Notes: generated from the sequence alone by a model not told the origin. A stretch of DNA of 64,000 nucleotides from Acridotheres tristis (GCA_037013685.1 CM072887.1:50271154-50335153); one strand, 5' to 3'. Shown: positions 11,009 through 24,250, counted from the first letter of the stretch. Numbers and translations: made by a program.

Positions 11009-14000
11009 TTTGCCTCTCTTGAAGGGAGATGCTAGTTGTTTGCAACAGAGTTATAGGCATAGTGAGGAGGGGACTCTTATTCTTCCTCTTTGAAGCTTAA
11101 AGTAGAAAATAATATTTTGTTTGCAATATTGTAGGAATCAGAAAATTTCTCTTTGAAAATGTCCCTTGGGCTTTCAGTTATGCCTTTGGTCTGCTGCACT
11201 TAGGCATCAGTAATGCAAGAGTCCATAAGATTTCACAGGAAGAATAGTGAACCCCATCTGCCTCTTCATATTCAGTTTCTTTCAAGGCAAGGATGTAATA
11301 ACATCTCATAAACAGAACAATTACCAAATAAAGGCTGACCTTTGAATACCCACTGTCCGTACAGGGAGGCCATTGAGTGTTCTTCCAATGTTCTTACAGC
11401 TGGAAAACAACATGCTTAATTGTATTCGTGGATGAATGCCCTTGTGTTGACATTGTCCTTTACCTTAAATAGCTGTCCATCTTGATACAGTTATGCATTG
11501 TAGCCATGGCCCTGTTCAGTATTCATTCAGATAGAAAGCACAAGATTTTTAACCTTATTTGTGTAATTCTCATAGAATTACTCTTCCTTTTTCTTCTGAA
11601 ATCAGAACATGCTACTCCAGTTGGTATCTTTGCAAGACCTCTCACACAGCATTCAGTAATTTCTCAGTTTCCTTGTACACTGAAAATGGTAAATGTGGTG
11701 TTCATATTCCTGTTGTTGAAAGTGAGAATGCAGGGTTGTTTGTTTCAGTAAGTATCTCCAGGTTTTGTTTTTGCATTATGAAACCTTCAGCAGTTAGGAA
11801 CTATTTTGAGATGTAACACCTTGGTCTGCTTTGCATTCCCACAGCTTTGCACAGCTGAGGGAAACAGACTGAAGTTGCAGTAAAAAATGAGATGTTACTG
11901 GTGCTTTTCTCTCAGCAAACAGGTCTTGAACCTTGGAATTTTTCCCCTTCCCGGATTGTCTTTCACTCTTCACAGTCTAGTCTTATTAACTTTGCACACT
12001 GCAAAGTTTGTTTTGCTAATCTGTGTAATCTTAGGGAAAAACACATGTTGACAGGTAGAGAAACTATTAAGCCCAGTTGGCCACGTATCCATTTTTTTTA
12101 TTGTAGTTTCAAAGGAAAACAAGGCTTACATGGTCATGCTCTGTGTATGGCTACATGTATGTGGCACACACACATATCAAAGCTGTGTGCCAACCCGTTT
12201 TTCACAGCTACAGAACAACTTCTGCATTAGTTTCCCGATTCTAACCAAATTTGACCAAAGGGTAAAGTTTACAGATTATGAAATTCCTGTAGGATTTTGG
12301 GTAAGTAGGTAAGGGGCTTAAATGTGGGTATTAATTCCTTTCCAGCTATGGAGAAAACTGCACTCTGAATTCAGCCTTTATGAGACACCAAAGACCCCAT
12401 GCTCTGGAGAAATACTTTATGAATGCTCAACTTTGGAAAAGTTCCAGTAATAGGTTATATCTTCAACTCTGATGTTCATAAGAAAACTAGTTTCCTTTGT
12501 CTTGGAGCTCAGGGACCCACTTTGTAAACTGTGTTAGAATTAGGCAAAACTGTATGTCTTAAGTAGTTGACTTAAGTATTCTGCTCTCACATAATTTAGA
12601 TATGTCTCCCTTGAGTTCTTCTAAGCTCTCGCTATTTGTTAGTCTGAGTGATCAATCACAATATATCTAATGCTTATACAAAATCACAACTTCCACATCT
12701 GGCTGCTTGCCTTTGCACCTGATAATTTCTCTGGAGAAACTGTATAAATTAAAGGCAGAAAATAAAGGGTATTGTGAAGTAAAGGCATCGCAAATATACT
12801 TTAAATATTTATAGTTCAGAGGAAAAAAATGTGTGGTCTTTACTCTTGGGGTTTAGCTGAGGATTTATTTAAGGAGCCAGAAGAAAGCTGACAATAGCGT
12901 AAAAGGAACAGCAAAAAAAAGAATCACAATTGTATAGTATGAACAGAGAAATAAAAATGAATAAAACTCAGTCAAACTCATGAGTTTTTGTAGCTCAGGA
13001 GAATGCTATGGCCATATCTATTCCCCCAGGCTTGGTCATTAGCAAACTTTTTACTTGTGAAAACTGTGGAAGATTGTATTGTGGCTGTGGTAAAGTGCAA
13101 GGCACAGAACAAGGGAGGGAAAGCTTTTAGATCAGCTGGAAAGCACACATGGTGCTCTGTGTGCTAGTAATATTTTATAAATATCTGAACTGTCATTACT
13201 GAAAACTTTCTTCTGTCAGAGAATTTCTGTATCTCTGACTTTTCCCACCACTTTTTGTGCTTTTCTTAGAGAAAGGAAAGAAAGATCAAATAAACAAACA
13301 GCTCTATCTATGAAATTTTATTTGCACTGATGTTAATTGGGCAGGGATTTAGGTTTTGCTCACCGGTTCTAACTCTTGCTGTCTCATGGGGTTTTGCTTT
13401 TCTCATTTTTCTTATTAAGCTCATTTTTTTTTTACTAGAACCCAGACACTGGGAATGTTGAACTGCCTGTTATGGCTGAGTTGTATAAAATGAACTGAGA
13501 ACTGAGCTTTCAATGTTTCCTGTAGAATTAAAACTTTTCTAGAAGAATATTTACTATCTTTTTTTCCTACATGTACCCATCCTGTAGGGATGCCATGCCT
13601 TTCCTTAAAATCTCTCTTTTCCACTTCTCTATGGCTCCTATCCCAGGTGTATATATATTTTGCTAAAGTCTTCATCAAATGTAGAAACATCCTGGAATCA
13701 GATGACAAAAAACAAGGAACATGATGGACATTTTGACATACAATTATTTATTTATTTAGAGATAAATTGTCCTTTTATTATCTTCCCAAGAATGCTTCTT
13801 GGTGTTAAAAGGATACTGGAACAGAGTGTCACTCACAGCCACTTGCCTGATTTATTTTTGCTGTTGAATAAGGAGTGATTTGCTATGGTGCCAGTGAAAT
13901 ACCTTCAGCAGGAATTGGACTCCCAGTTGCAGGAATGAAGCAGGGAGAGAAATTCCCTATTTTGCATGGTCTTGTCCTTGTCTGAAGAAGAGAGCCATCT

Positions 14001-15208
14001 ATTCCTATAAAGCAGTGTCAAGTCTAAAAACAGACAGGACTAGGAAGCAAAACAAAGCTTTGCTTCCTGCATTCATGCATCAGTGAACCAGTGCATGGCC
14101 CGTATTTGTTTATTTAATAATCTTACCTTTACATTATTAGTTTCTGTTCTTTTAATGGCAATAATATTATTTTGGTTTAGGAATTAAATCTGCAGACCTC
14201 AGTTTAAAATGAAAGAAATTTGGCTTTTTAAAAAATTATTCCCCTTCTCAGTTTTGAAGAACTTGTCTTCAAAACTCAGCCTTCCCTGTCATATTCAGGA
14301 TAACACCATTATATCCTTTGTCTGAGATTCTGATAAGCGTTTGTTGCCTAGTTGAACACAAAGACAGAAATCTTCTACAGCCCCTAATGGTATTCTGGTA
14401 TCTATTTTTGCGAAATCTTGGATTTCCATGTGAATCTGAGCTTGTGATGAGCTTTGTGCCTTCTCACAGCCTGTGTCCAACCCATGTGGGAATATGATAT
14501 TGGACACCAGTGTGATACCAAGAGTCAGTAACTTGAATATATTTCTGTTGCTGTTCCAATTCCATTTGTCCAATCAGGACCTAATAATGTGCAAATTGTG
14601 AAATATCAAGTTATTAAAGTGGTACTGACTATCAACATTAGTTTTATTCTCAAACCTCAATTTTTATAAATATTCCTGGGTTCATTATTTAAATGGACAC
14701 TACATTAACAGTTTATTGGAAACAGTTTGTGATAGATACAGAGGTTTACAACTCCTTTCTACCAGAAGAGGTGCTGACAAGGAAGGTTGAGCTTTTTGAG
14801 AGATAACAATATTGGGATTTGTTCAGCTTCCAACTGGAGAAGGTCTGTTTGCACACAGGATTCATTCCAGAGAGGTCTGCACAAACAGCAGCCCTATTTG
14901 GAAATCTGTCAATGCACAGTCATTTATAGAAATGCCTGGTTTCCTTTACAGACTGTGACTGGAATGGAACAGAGTAACTAATCCATCAGTTCAGTTTGAG
15001 CTTTGACGTTGGCACCATTATCAGGCTCCATGGAAAATATATCTTCAGCTATGGGAAAGAAATGAATAATCTTAACGCCTTCTCAGATGTGGAAAGCATA
15101 GTAAAAGTCAGAGGTTTGAAGAAAGTATTTTCCATCAGAAAGCTGAGCCTTGAAAGAAGCAGGAACACTCAGATCTACCAAATCCTGTTGTTATTACTGA
15201 ATATGCAC
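11009..15208. other. Non-coding DNA, nothing recognised
   Basis: About 4.2 kb of unique AT-rich sequence. There is a short (TTTA)n run near 13745-13757. Overlapping frames at 11.5-11.8 kb and 11.9-12.3 kb have no family resemblance. Confidence 0.45.
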
Positions 15209-15226
15209 ACATGTGCATGCACATGT
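15209..15226. repeat. Perfect 18-bp palindrome ACATGTGCATGCACATGT
   Basis: Exact dyad symmetry of alternating purine/pyrimidine steps, made of two E-box-like cores (CATGTG and CACATG) around GCATGC. It could form a cruciform or Z-DNA, or bind a dimeric factor. It may also simply be a decayed (CA/TG)n tract. Confidence 0.9.
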
Positions 15227-17329
15227 ACAGAGAGCTTGTAGGCAGAGGATACCCAAAGCTTTTATAAATCAAGACTTCTGGACTATCAGCTAGCTGTGAC
15301 CTGGTGTTTAGCTGGGGGTTTTTACAATGGGGAGAAAAACATCTGGCATATCTGATTAGAAACTTGCTGTAGATTGCAAGTTAGTTTCACTTATTCCTTC
15401 TAAAAAATATTGCTTCACAAGGCAGTCTTCCTTTAACACGTAAAATTTTATGGGATAAAATATTCTTACTCTGAAACTACCTATCAAAGACACCTTGAGA
15501 ATTTTGTTATTGAAAGTGCACAGAATTTATGCTTATATAACTCAGTAATTGCAAGTACCTAAATGACCTGGAAGACTGTGCCTCATTTTAGGAAGAAATT
15601 TAACCTCCAGATTGTCCAGCTTGCCCCAGATTCCCAGATTTAAAGAGTTGCAATGCTTTAGAACTTGCACATTGATTATAACCGTGATTTATTTTGTTTG
15701 GCAATTCATGTAGGGATGAGTAAAAGAAGGTATTTGTCCTTCCAGATGTCCTATTCTGCCTCAGATCAGGTTGCTTCAAATGCCACACCTGCTCACTCCT
15801 CTCCTAGCAGCAGCTCCTGCCCCGGACTCCTGAGGTCTCCCTTGCTCCCTGTCCTGGCTTCCCTTCAGACCTGCCCCAGGCCCTTCCTGTCAATGTGATT
15901 TACACGACAAGTCTGTCCTGCCATTTCCTGAGGTGTATTTTTCATCCAGCAGGATAGGTGAAGCAAGATCATGGTGGGGAAAGGAAGTGCAGCCTGCCTG
16001 TGGTGGCTCCTCATCTCCCCAGCGAGAGCTGCAGGTGCCAGTGAAGGGGTGAGGAAAGAGGTTTGCTCCTCATTTGGAGCCAACTCTCAGTCACAGGAGG
16101 GAGGGGTTTTCATCCAGGATATCAGAGCTGCTTATTTCTCCAGGAGATAAGGTTCATCAAACCTTTTTATATTCCCATATGGCTCCTAAAAAGTTAATAG
16201 TGGGCAGCCTTTTAGTGAAGGATTTAGGTGTTTTGGAAAATATTATATTAGTATTTCCCAGCTAAAATAAGGAGTTATTTGTGTTGAATATTCCCCTTTT
16301 TCAAAGGCTTGGGAAAGGTTTTGAATTGACAGCCTTTTACTAACCTAATAATGCTATGTCCACAAATGGACACTTTGATTTGTCAACTCAAATCCTGTGG
16401 AGAGTGAAGGGATGATAGCAAGAGTGGGGCAGTGGGTCTGGTTATCCTGGAAGCTAAAAGCAGAGCAGGCATGTCTCCTCCCAGCAAGTATATCCATGCA
16501 GAGAGCAGGTCCAAGGAGATTCCTGTCCTGCCTTTGCTGCTGTGCTATGCACTCACACCCTGCATTAACAACAGTGAGTCACAATGCTTCATTCAAGTCA
16601 ACAAGATTTGCAAGTGTTTTCCTTTTTCTTTTTTTTAAGATGTGCATAAACCCAGCAATAGCATTAGGGCTGATACTGAGACCGAAATAGTCAGTTTTGC
16701 AATAATCAAACATGGATTAACTATGCTTAGCTCTGCAGGAACATTTAGATCTTTGGATCAAAATGAGATACCTGTAACTTTTATTTTGATCTCAGAAAGA
16801 TCTTGGGATGAATGGGAAACTTATTCTTATTTCTGCATAGTAAAGAATAATTGATTTTTCTATGGGTGATAATTGAAAGTGTGTTAGCCATAGTCTTAAA
16901 GGTCACAGATCAAAAGTAATATCTTAGAGAAAATCAAGCTGATGTTCCATGAGTTCATTCCCTTCTACTTTAAAGTGTATATTTAATAGCATATGATGTT
17001 CCCTAACATTTTGCAGGTACATGTTTTGATTCCATTTATTCAGGTTTATAGTTAAACGTATCCATTTACACATACAGCTTTAAACACAGCAGGAAGGAAG
17101 TACTATTCATTTTATCCATCTTAAGTTTTTGCATTTATTTTCATCTTTTCCCACTGTGCTAAGATCCTCAGAAACATTAACATTTTTGATGCTGTTGTGT
17201 AAATGAATTATCTCAACGTTGTGTTGTAAGTCAGTATTTCTCTTCCCCATATCCACAGTACCTTGGGCTCCTCCCCACCCTCTTATCTTAACTCACACCC
17301 CCAGCATTGAATAGATTTTATCAGTGGTG
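15227..17329. other. Non-coding DNA with a GC-richer patch at 15.76-16.12 kb
   Basis: Mostly AT-rich unique sequence. From about 15760 to 16120 it is richer in C/T then G, with frames open on both strands (77 and 72 codons), but no known protein or repeat family is recognised there. Confidence 0.45.
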
Positions 17330-17965
17330 TTTAAATACACTACTGTTACTGAGGGGTTAAGCAGGTAGGATGATTGCACTAATAAAAATTGATAAGTAGT
17401 CAGGTTATCCTTCCTAATTTATTGCCATGGCAACAGACAGCACATGTGGCTTGTTGCTGAAGAACAGAATGCTAATAATCAAATGTGTCTTACCCAAATG
17501 AATATATAACACAGCTTACTAATACAGTGCCTTGACATTGTATACATTACTGAACAACAGCATGCATTAATTCTGCATCTAAGCTCCTTGATGCATATGC
17601 TCTGGAGAACAGGAAAAATGAAAAAGCACGTCCGCTACATGAAAGCTGTTCATTAAAGTAATGTATTTTAAATAGTATATACAGTGAAAGATCCAATTCT
17701 CCAACACTTATCTTATTTATTTCAGTATGTGGTTGGTATACTAGGAAAATGAAGTAATGCATAGTCATTGTGAGATGGCATAAAAATAACCAACACAGCA
17801 TAGAAGTTCAATTAAGCAATAATCTCAGGGAAAAAATGGTCATTACTAGCAGTTAATGGTTGGTTTGTTAGTTAATGGCCCAAGGCAAAGCTGAAAGCAG
17901 TTAAGCCTTTAACAAACTGGTTGTGAATTATGGCAACAATGGTTTTGCTGGGGAATTTCCCCCCA
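17330..17965. promoter_or_regulatory. Candidate enhancer: RFX X-box, E-box, SOX and kappa-B sites
   Basis: High-complexity block rich in TAAT/CAAT cores. ATTGCCATGGCAAC (17421-17434) matches the palindromic RFX X-box GTTGCCATGGCAAC at 13 of 14 positions. The E-box CACATGTG follows at 17441-17448. At the right edge are a SOX-type AACAATGG (17935-17942) and GGGGAATTTCCCC (17950-17962), a full-length kappa-B site. RFX factors bind X-boxes in ciliary, neuronal and MHC class II genes, and Rel/NF-kB factors bind kappa-B sites. The roles here are inference; the sites themselves are plain in the sequence. Confidence 0.45.
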
Positions 17966-20900
17966 TTATCATAGTTTATGATAGAAATAATGTATTTTTA
18001 AAGACAGTAGTATTTACACAGGATGTTAACTGGAAATGTGGTGTTCCAAGGAAATAAAAATTTTTCTAGCCAAAAGGAACAAACCCATGCACTTTAGATA
18101 CATATGTAGTATACATTTTATACATATATATCCTATATGTATTTCATATTAAATATAAAAACTATGATATGCACATATGTAATATATTAGACATTGTGTA
18201 TAACTGTAAATTTGAAAGATTCTGTGTAATTGCAAATCCACTGAGTTTATCTGTGTGTACATGCACATACATGCATAGGCCCATATATGCAAGGACATTT
18301 TCTGTGTTTAATTTATAAACACACAGAGAAACACACAGCTTTAGCGTTTTTACCAATGTCCTCTCCATATACTTCAGTCAACCAATAAGGAGAAGAAAGG
18401 ACACGAGAAAAATGTTTCAAAATGGCAAGTCAGGTCATCCCACTCATCCCAGTGTTCTACAAACATAAAGCCTTTGGTTCATCTGAAATGATTAATACCA
18501 TCATTGTTTCTTAATCTGAGATCTTGTACCATACTCTTCTGCTTTGCACATAATATTAGAAGTAATTTCTTTACAGTCTTCCTTTCTCTTAAAGGCTACA
18601 GGAGTTGCTGTAACCAGAACAATCTACGGACTCAGGAGGCTTGAAACAGTTATGCTGGGGAATATAATATTGTGTCTATTTTAATCGAAAGCTTTGCTAT
18701 GTTGAAATGGATATTTTACTCATGGAAATTGTGGGGATGGAAGTGCAGTCTACCTCCAGAAAGCAAAAGGGTGATGGAGTTTTAATCAACTTCCTAGAGA
18801 TTTAAAAGTATCTTGATAAACTGAAATGGTTGGTGAAAATTGCCAGGATGTTACAGTAAAATAGCTTTACAGTGAATCTGAGGTGAGGTAATTTCAGATA
18901 AGACAGAAAACCATAAAACTGCCATGAACATAAAGCAAACTATATTTACAGTATGGGTACCATATATTCATTCTGAAAATTTTCATGATTACTGTATAGA
19001 GTTAGATCATTTATTTAGATGCTGGTGTAGGTAGGGTGCCAATTCTAGGAATGGTGAATTTAGACTAGATTGCATTCTGGTGCCAGCTATTTTTGTACTT
19101 GTAAAATAATTTAAAGTTGGATATGAATAAAAAAGAAAAGAGAAAAGAAGACCTTCTTCCTAGTATTTCCTAGGAGTGAAAGTTTCCCATAAGATCCTCA
19201 AAGGACAGAATTTTATATAGGAACTTCAAAACTACTTTCCAGTTTTGAAAACTGCTCTTAAATATGTATAAATATATATTTTTTTAAAAGTTCTAATTTT
19301 TTTGACAAAAGTCAAGAAATGAATGGGGAATCTTCAAATATGTGTATACATTGTCGCAGCTTTGCCTTCTTCCAATTTCTTTTTTCAAAGGACTCAGCAT
19401 TCAGTGCAATAAAAGAACCACCACACTACATAGTGTCTTTGTAGGCTAGGCTCATTTCTGAACACTGGCAATATCCTGTCCTTTCTGCTGTTCAGCAGAG
19501 TTTTCAGCTAGTGTTTTAGGATACTTTCCTGCCTTTCTTATCAGGTACTTGAGACTCACCAGTGAGAGCTGCTTCTCTGAACAGGCGTTACTGGGATTGC
19601 AAAGGAAGTTGCTATTGTGTAGGATCTCTTTCAAGTCTGAAAAACAAGTAATTGAACTATGAGATGGTGGGAGGATGGTGGAGGTCGGAGCAAAGACTCC
19701 TTTTTCTTAAGCTACTGAATACTGTTATAAATATTTGTAGCAAGGAAATAATTCAAAGTTCCTCAGAGATACCAAAACAAGTTTGATGTACCATGAAGAG
19801 AAAAAGGCAGGACCACTGGGCTGAATCACAGAGCCAGGTAGATACACTTAAAGGATTGGATCAAGAATAGACTATTTCTAACATTTCCTATAAGAACAAG
19901 CTGCAGCACTATGTGTTCATGTTATATGAAGCTTTACATTGGTCTTAAAATGTCAGAAACTACAGTAGTTCAACTACTTGAAAATGTTAGAGGAAATATT
20001 GCCTGCAAGCCCAGAGTCCTATTATCTCTGACAAGTATCTGTACCAAAATAGCTCTTCACCCAGTAGCAGTCTAGCTCTTCATATTTTTACAATCTTTGA
20101 GGTTAGGTCTGACCCAGTGATAATATTCCTATCTTTTTTTTTTTTTTGTCCTTTTAGAAGAGCATTACCAATTCTAGTATCATCATTGAGTGCAGGTTTG
20201 GTTTCAGCATCAATGGACTAAAAGGACAGAAAATATTTAGTTGTAGTGACATGTCAGATGACTCATGCAAAATATGACCAAAAAAGAGGAGCATCTTCCT
20301 CAATAATGCATCCCAGAGAAGATCTTCATCCATTTTCACAGTGCTTTTGATGTAGGAAATCAATAATGTGAAATGTACATATTGAGATGCCTTCATTTAT
20401 GGTTTTCTTACATTGGACTTCCAAATCATCACAGTAAAGAGCTGCAATTATAAAATGACTGGTAGCTACCTCAGGGCTGTCTGTATCAACAGGACAGGGA
20501 GAGACTGGAATGTTTTACCAGCAGTTAGTAAGTTTTATAAATCCCTGATTCACTTACCTGAAAAATCTTTCCTCAAAAATCTTTAGATAATATCGTCCTT
20601 TCTCAGGAAATGGATAGTGGATAAAAGAAATTTAGATGATGTGGACTGAACTGCACCAAGTCTAAAGTGAACTTTGTAGATAAGTGGACACTTAACACCA
20701 CCTAAGTGACTTTTGGAATTAGGAACTCTGAGTCAGTGCTATATTCGGTTTTCAGTGTTACTTAGACATCAAGGGCAAAATCCATGAGGGATGGAGGTAT
20801 TGCAAGGATGAGTACCTAAAATAGCACCCGACTCTGCAAGTTCTCTGCAATGTAGAGAAAGATGTTTAAAAGGGGAATACAGAATGCCAAAAAAATAAGA

Positions 20901-21747
20901 TGCCTGCTACTGAAGTCAGTCAGCAGGAAATAAGAACTTGGGCATTGAAATAAGTCCTATATCAGACTGAAGATAGAAAAGGGATCCTCCAACTGTAAAT
21001 GAGTGGTGGAACGGCCCTTGATTTAAGGAAAGTAAGCTAGAACAGTCAGGGTTTTGTTTTGTTTTTTTGTCATGTAAAACATAAGAAAAATTTAGCACTG
21101 TTAAGAGTGTTCTTGTAGGTTGCTGAAAGACCCAGGTTTAGTCACCTCTTTGAAACTGACTTCTTTACCTGTGAGGCTGAATAGTCATATTATTAGTTTC
21201 CTTATAATGTCTGTTAGATGTCAGATCTCAGGGGTTAAACTAGCATAAACAAAATCTTTCACAATCCAGATGAATACACTAACCGTTGAATTATTTACTA
21301 AGAGCAGACAGTGGGTTTCGTAATTATCTTAGTTCTCCTCTGAGTAAGGCTCAAAACCTCAAGAACAACAACCATTTCTGACTTTGCTGTAAAAATGGAA
21401 GACATCTAGGTAACAACATCAGCAGAAACTTGAATTTCAAGGATCTTTATAGACTTAGACACCTAATGTATCATTTTGAGAACTAAGCCCTTTTCTGTAT
21501 ACAGCCCCAGGGCTTTGCTGTACAAAGATAAAAAGGCAGCCCTATACCCTGGCTTGAAACATGTGGTGCTCTATATAGTTCTACTTTTCTGTATATAAAA
21601 TGATAGCTAGAGATATTTTTTTGACAATATTCAAGCACTAATTAGATGACTTCTCATTTTCAGATGCACTGAGCAATTACATAAAAAACCTAAAGTTACT
21701 GAACAATGAGTGCACAGGATCATTGAAAAATCATTCCCTTAGCATTT
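17966..21747. other. Non-coding DNA, AT-rich; alternating A/T stretch
   Basis: From 18105 to 18190 the sequence is dominated by TATA/ATAT and CATATG steps, consistent with a matrix-attachment or easily melted segment. A T-tract of about 14 bases lies near 20138-20151. Frames at 19452-19634 and 20154-20396 on the minus strand show no known domain. Otherwise featureless. Confidence 0.45.
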
Positions 21748-21803
21748 GCAAAGCACTTTCATGGCTAAAGATACCACATAAGTGTTCAATATTATTAGCG
21801 CTA
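21748..21803 (+). repeat. Ancient LINE/SINE 3' end remnant (L2/MIR-like)
   Basis: GCAAAGCACTTTCATGG, then CATAAGTGTTCAATATTATT and AGCGCTAT. This echoes the amniote pattern 'AAGCGCTTTGAGATCC...GCTATATAAATGCAAAGTATTATTA' found at the 3' end of old retroposons. Divergence is high and the family name is uncertain. Confidence 0.35.
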
Positions 21804-21936
21804 TGTGTAGATTATGTTGCCTCAGTTGTTTCAGATCATGTCTAATCAGGATTTTTCAAATAATTCCGCTCTGTGTCTGGAGAGGAAATTAAATCCAAAA
21901 GTCTTCTGTACATCTGAAAGTATTTTGCGTTAGAGT

Positions 21937-22240
21937 TTGAGAGAAGCTAGAGTCAGACGTGAGGACGGGGTGGGGAGGGGGGAGTTTGTATTTGTCAGCA
22001 GACAGCAGCCTTAGGCAGTGAACTATTTGTTCAAACAACACTGAGAAATAGGAGCAGAGAGTGAGAGTCATATATACAGAAAGTATCAAAATAGGAGCAA
22101 GAGACAGAAACAGAGACAGAAACATGATTCTTTAAATGAGCAGGGATGGGTAATAAAGAGGAAGCTGAGGAAACAGAATAGTGGAGGATGGGAGGGAAAT
22201 AGGACCTTTCAGTGGGGAGCAGGGTAGGTGCTGAGGAGAA
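21937..22240 (+). repeat. Purine-rich asymmetric tract
   Basis: The plus strand is strongly biased to G and A for about 300 bp, including GGGGTGGGGAGGGGGG (21967-21982). The bias removes TTA, CTA and TCA, so the minus strand shows long meaningless open frames. The G-runs come close to, but do not strictly meet, a four-run G-quadruplex pattern. Confidence 0.7.
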
Positions 22241-22357
22241 ATGAAGCAATCAGAAATCATTACAGAACTGACTGCATGACCTTAATTTTGCCCTCTTGTG
22301 CATGCACACCACAAGTCTATCTTTCATTATGTAATCTCATGCTATTTTTTCCCCAGG

Positions 22358-22483
22358 ATGGGCTGTGTCTCGGGGACGCCTGAGAGCTGTGCAGCAGAGG
22401 AGACAGCTGCTGTGCAGCCTGGGCTGCAGGGACAGACACCATTCCTGGGAGGGGGGCCTCACACAGAGCTGCTCCTCAGCTAA
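22358..22483 (+). other. GC-rich patch with candidate 41-codon frame (unproven)
   Basis: A sharp GC-rich island in AT-rich DNA. It is preceded by a pyrimidine run ending CCCCAG (22352-22357), which is a good splice acceptor. Starting at ATG 22359 a frame of 41 codons ends at TAA 22482-22484; it begins MGCVSG, an N-myristoylation-like start, and is rich in Gly, Ala and Pro. I do not recognise it. A GC-rich fossil repeat is as likely as an exon, and no matching donor site was identified. Confidence 0.12.
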
Positions 22484-22484
22484 C

Positions 22485-24250
22485 AAAGTCCCTCTTAAAA
22501 GAAGTGAAAAACCACCTTTTAAATATAATCCTGACTGTGTCAGCAATTGGAATTTCAGACTAAAACCTGCTCATGCTTTCTCAAAATACCCTTCTTGGTG
22601 ATATAAGAGCTATGGGGCCTTAGGCTTTTTGACAGAGTAAAAAGCATTTTAATCCCAGACTGCTCTGAAATTCACAGATCAGGAAAATTCAGGGACTGAT
22701 ACTCAGAGCTGGGTTTCAGTATACTTCAGAGTGCAATAACGTGACACCCAATGTCACACATCAGCAGAAGAGGATAGGACTGAATATTGAATAGCTGTCC
22801 AGTCAGGATATAGATAATCTCCATATGCCATACAAAGATGTTGTAAGATTTATTTTAAGTGCTTTATAAAATATAGATAAGCAGTAATTATGGGTATACT
22901 TTGGAGAAGTGGGGAGAGAAAGGCAATGAGACTTTTCCCTTCTCATGTAGACCTGCTTTGTATGGTGATGGGTTTTTGCCTCAAGACTTTTCATATTCAT
23001 CCTCACTTCCTCAGTTCACATGCCTTCCTGCCTTATTCAGATACCTCTTTTTCCAAATTACAGTAGAGAACTTCCAACTTTCTTCCCATTGCCCAGGAGC
23101 AGCAGGTACAGTGTTGGACTGCTGGCATAAGAGAGATGTTCTCAATCCTTCTGCTCAAGGAAGTTGCAGCCCATGAGTTTTGGCCAACCAGAACTGGAAG
23201 AAAAGCTCTGCTTCACCCCTACAATCTAGATGGCAAGTTGCATAGTCTGGGTGGAATTGTCAAATAACTATTTGCCAGATCACGGTTGAAATAATAATAT
23301 GAGAAAAAATGTAGCCTTTTAGAAGGCAGCTGCAATTGCTAAAATTTAACATTTTTTTAATCCATTGCAGAAAAATATCTTATAGCAGGAAGATGGTGAT
23401 ATCTATTCCATTATAATTACAAAGTTGCATAGCAAGGAGCAAATGTAAACACACTGATGATGAACATGATATAGGCATCTACACTATACAGGAAAACAGA
23501 AACAGACACAGTGCAGCAGTTAAAAGCTAGTTTCTCCCAGAAAATGAACAAATATTATTAGCCAAGATTTTTGAGAGATTTTGACAATCTCCTACAGTAT
23601 ACATTTTTTAACTAGGAGAAAAAAATAATTCACATTTTGTAGATGTAGTATGTTTAAGATTAAGCTGTAATTAATACATGCATTGATTTCGTGGTAGGGA
23701 TTGAATGCTTCAAAACCAAAGCTGTGAAATGACACAAGGAAGAAGTTGTAATTTAACAAGTGAATGAGAATAGCTGTGGTAAGTATTAAATTTGGAGGCA
23801 ATAATGCTAGATAAGGGGAGATAAAAGGAGATGATTCTTGGAGAACAGCTGGTGCCAGGTGAGACTTTTGGATGAGGTTTGACATTGGGACACTGAGACT
23901 GGCAAATAGTAGAATGCAAGTGATGGAGGAGGTAGTCCTGGAGAACAGGAAGCCAGGGTTGGAAGCTAGGAGGAAGATGGGCTTATCTGCTGGAAGGAAT
24001 ACAGAAGCTGTAAAACACACCTTTAAAATAACATTAAAATAGCAAAATACTAATAAATACTAAATACTAAAGTAGCACAATGAAAAGCTGTAAGATACAG
24101 ATTAAACCTGTGCAAGCACAATTTATTGCAGAAGTAACTCCCTAGGAGCTCTGCTGAGTGAAAAAGTCCTCCAGGACTATGAGCAGGAGTTCTGGGGAAA
24201 TCACAGTCTTTAAGGGTGGTCACATAAGCAACCTTCTTGTGGCTGGAACC
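22485..24250. other. Non-coding DNA; second purine-biased segment 23.75-24.0 kb
   Basis: Between about 23750 and 24000 the plus strand is rich in GGAG/GAGA, which keeps the minus strand open for 142 codons (23592-24020). The translation is hydrophobic and Ser/Leu/Pro-rich, as expected from reading purine-rich DNA backwards. Nothing else was recognised. Confidence 0.5.

Noticed and set aside
21967..21982. Canonical G-quadruplex
   Set aside because: Only three separated G-runs of four or more. The six-G run cannot give two tracts with a loop, so the strict pattern is not met.
21889..22249. Overlapping minus-strand frames of 78 and 72 codons
   Set aside because: Same cause: the purine-rich tract depletes stops on the opposite strand.
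23592..24020. 142-codon minus-strand frame, the longest in the window
   Set aside because: The plus strand is purine-biased here, which removes stop codons from the minus strand. The translation is hydrophobic and Ser/Pro-rich with no domain.
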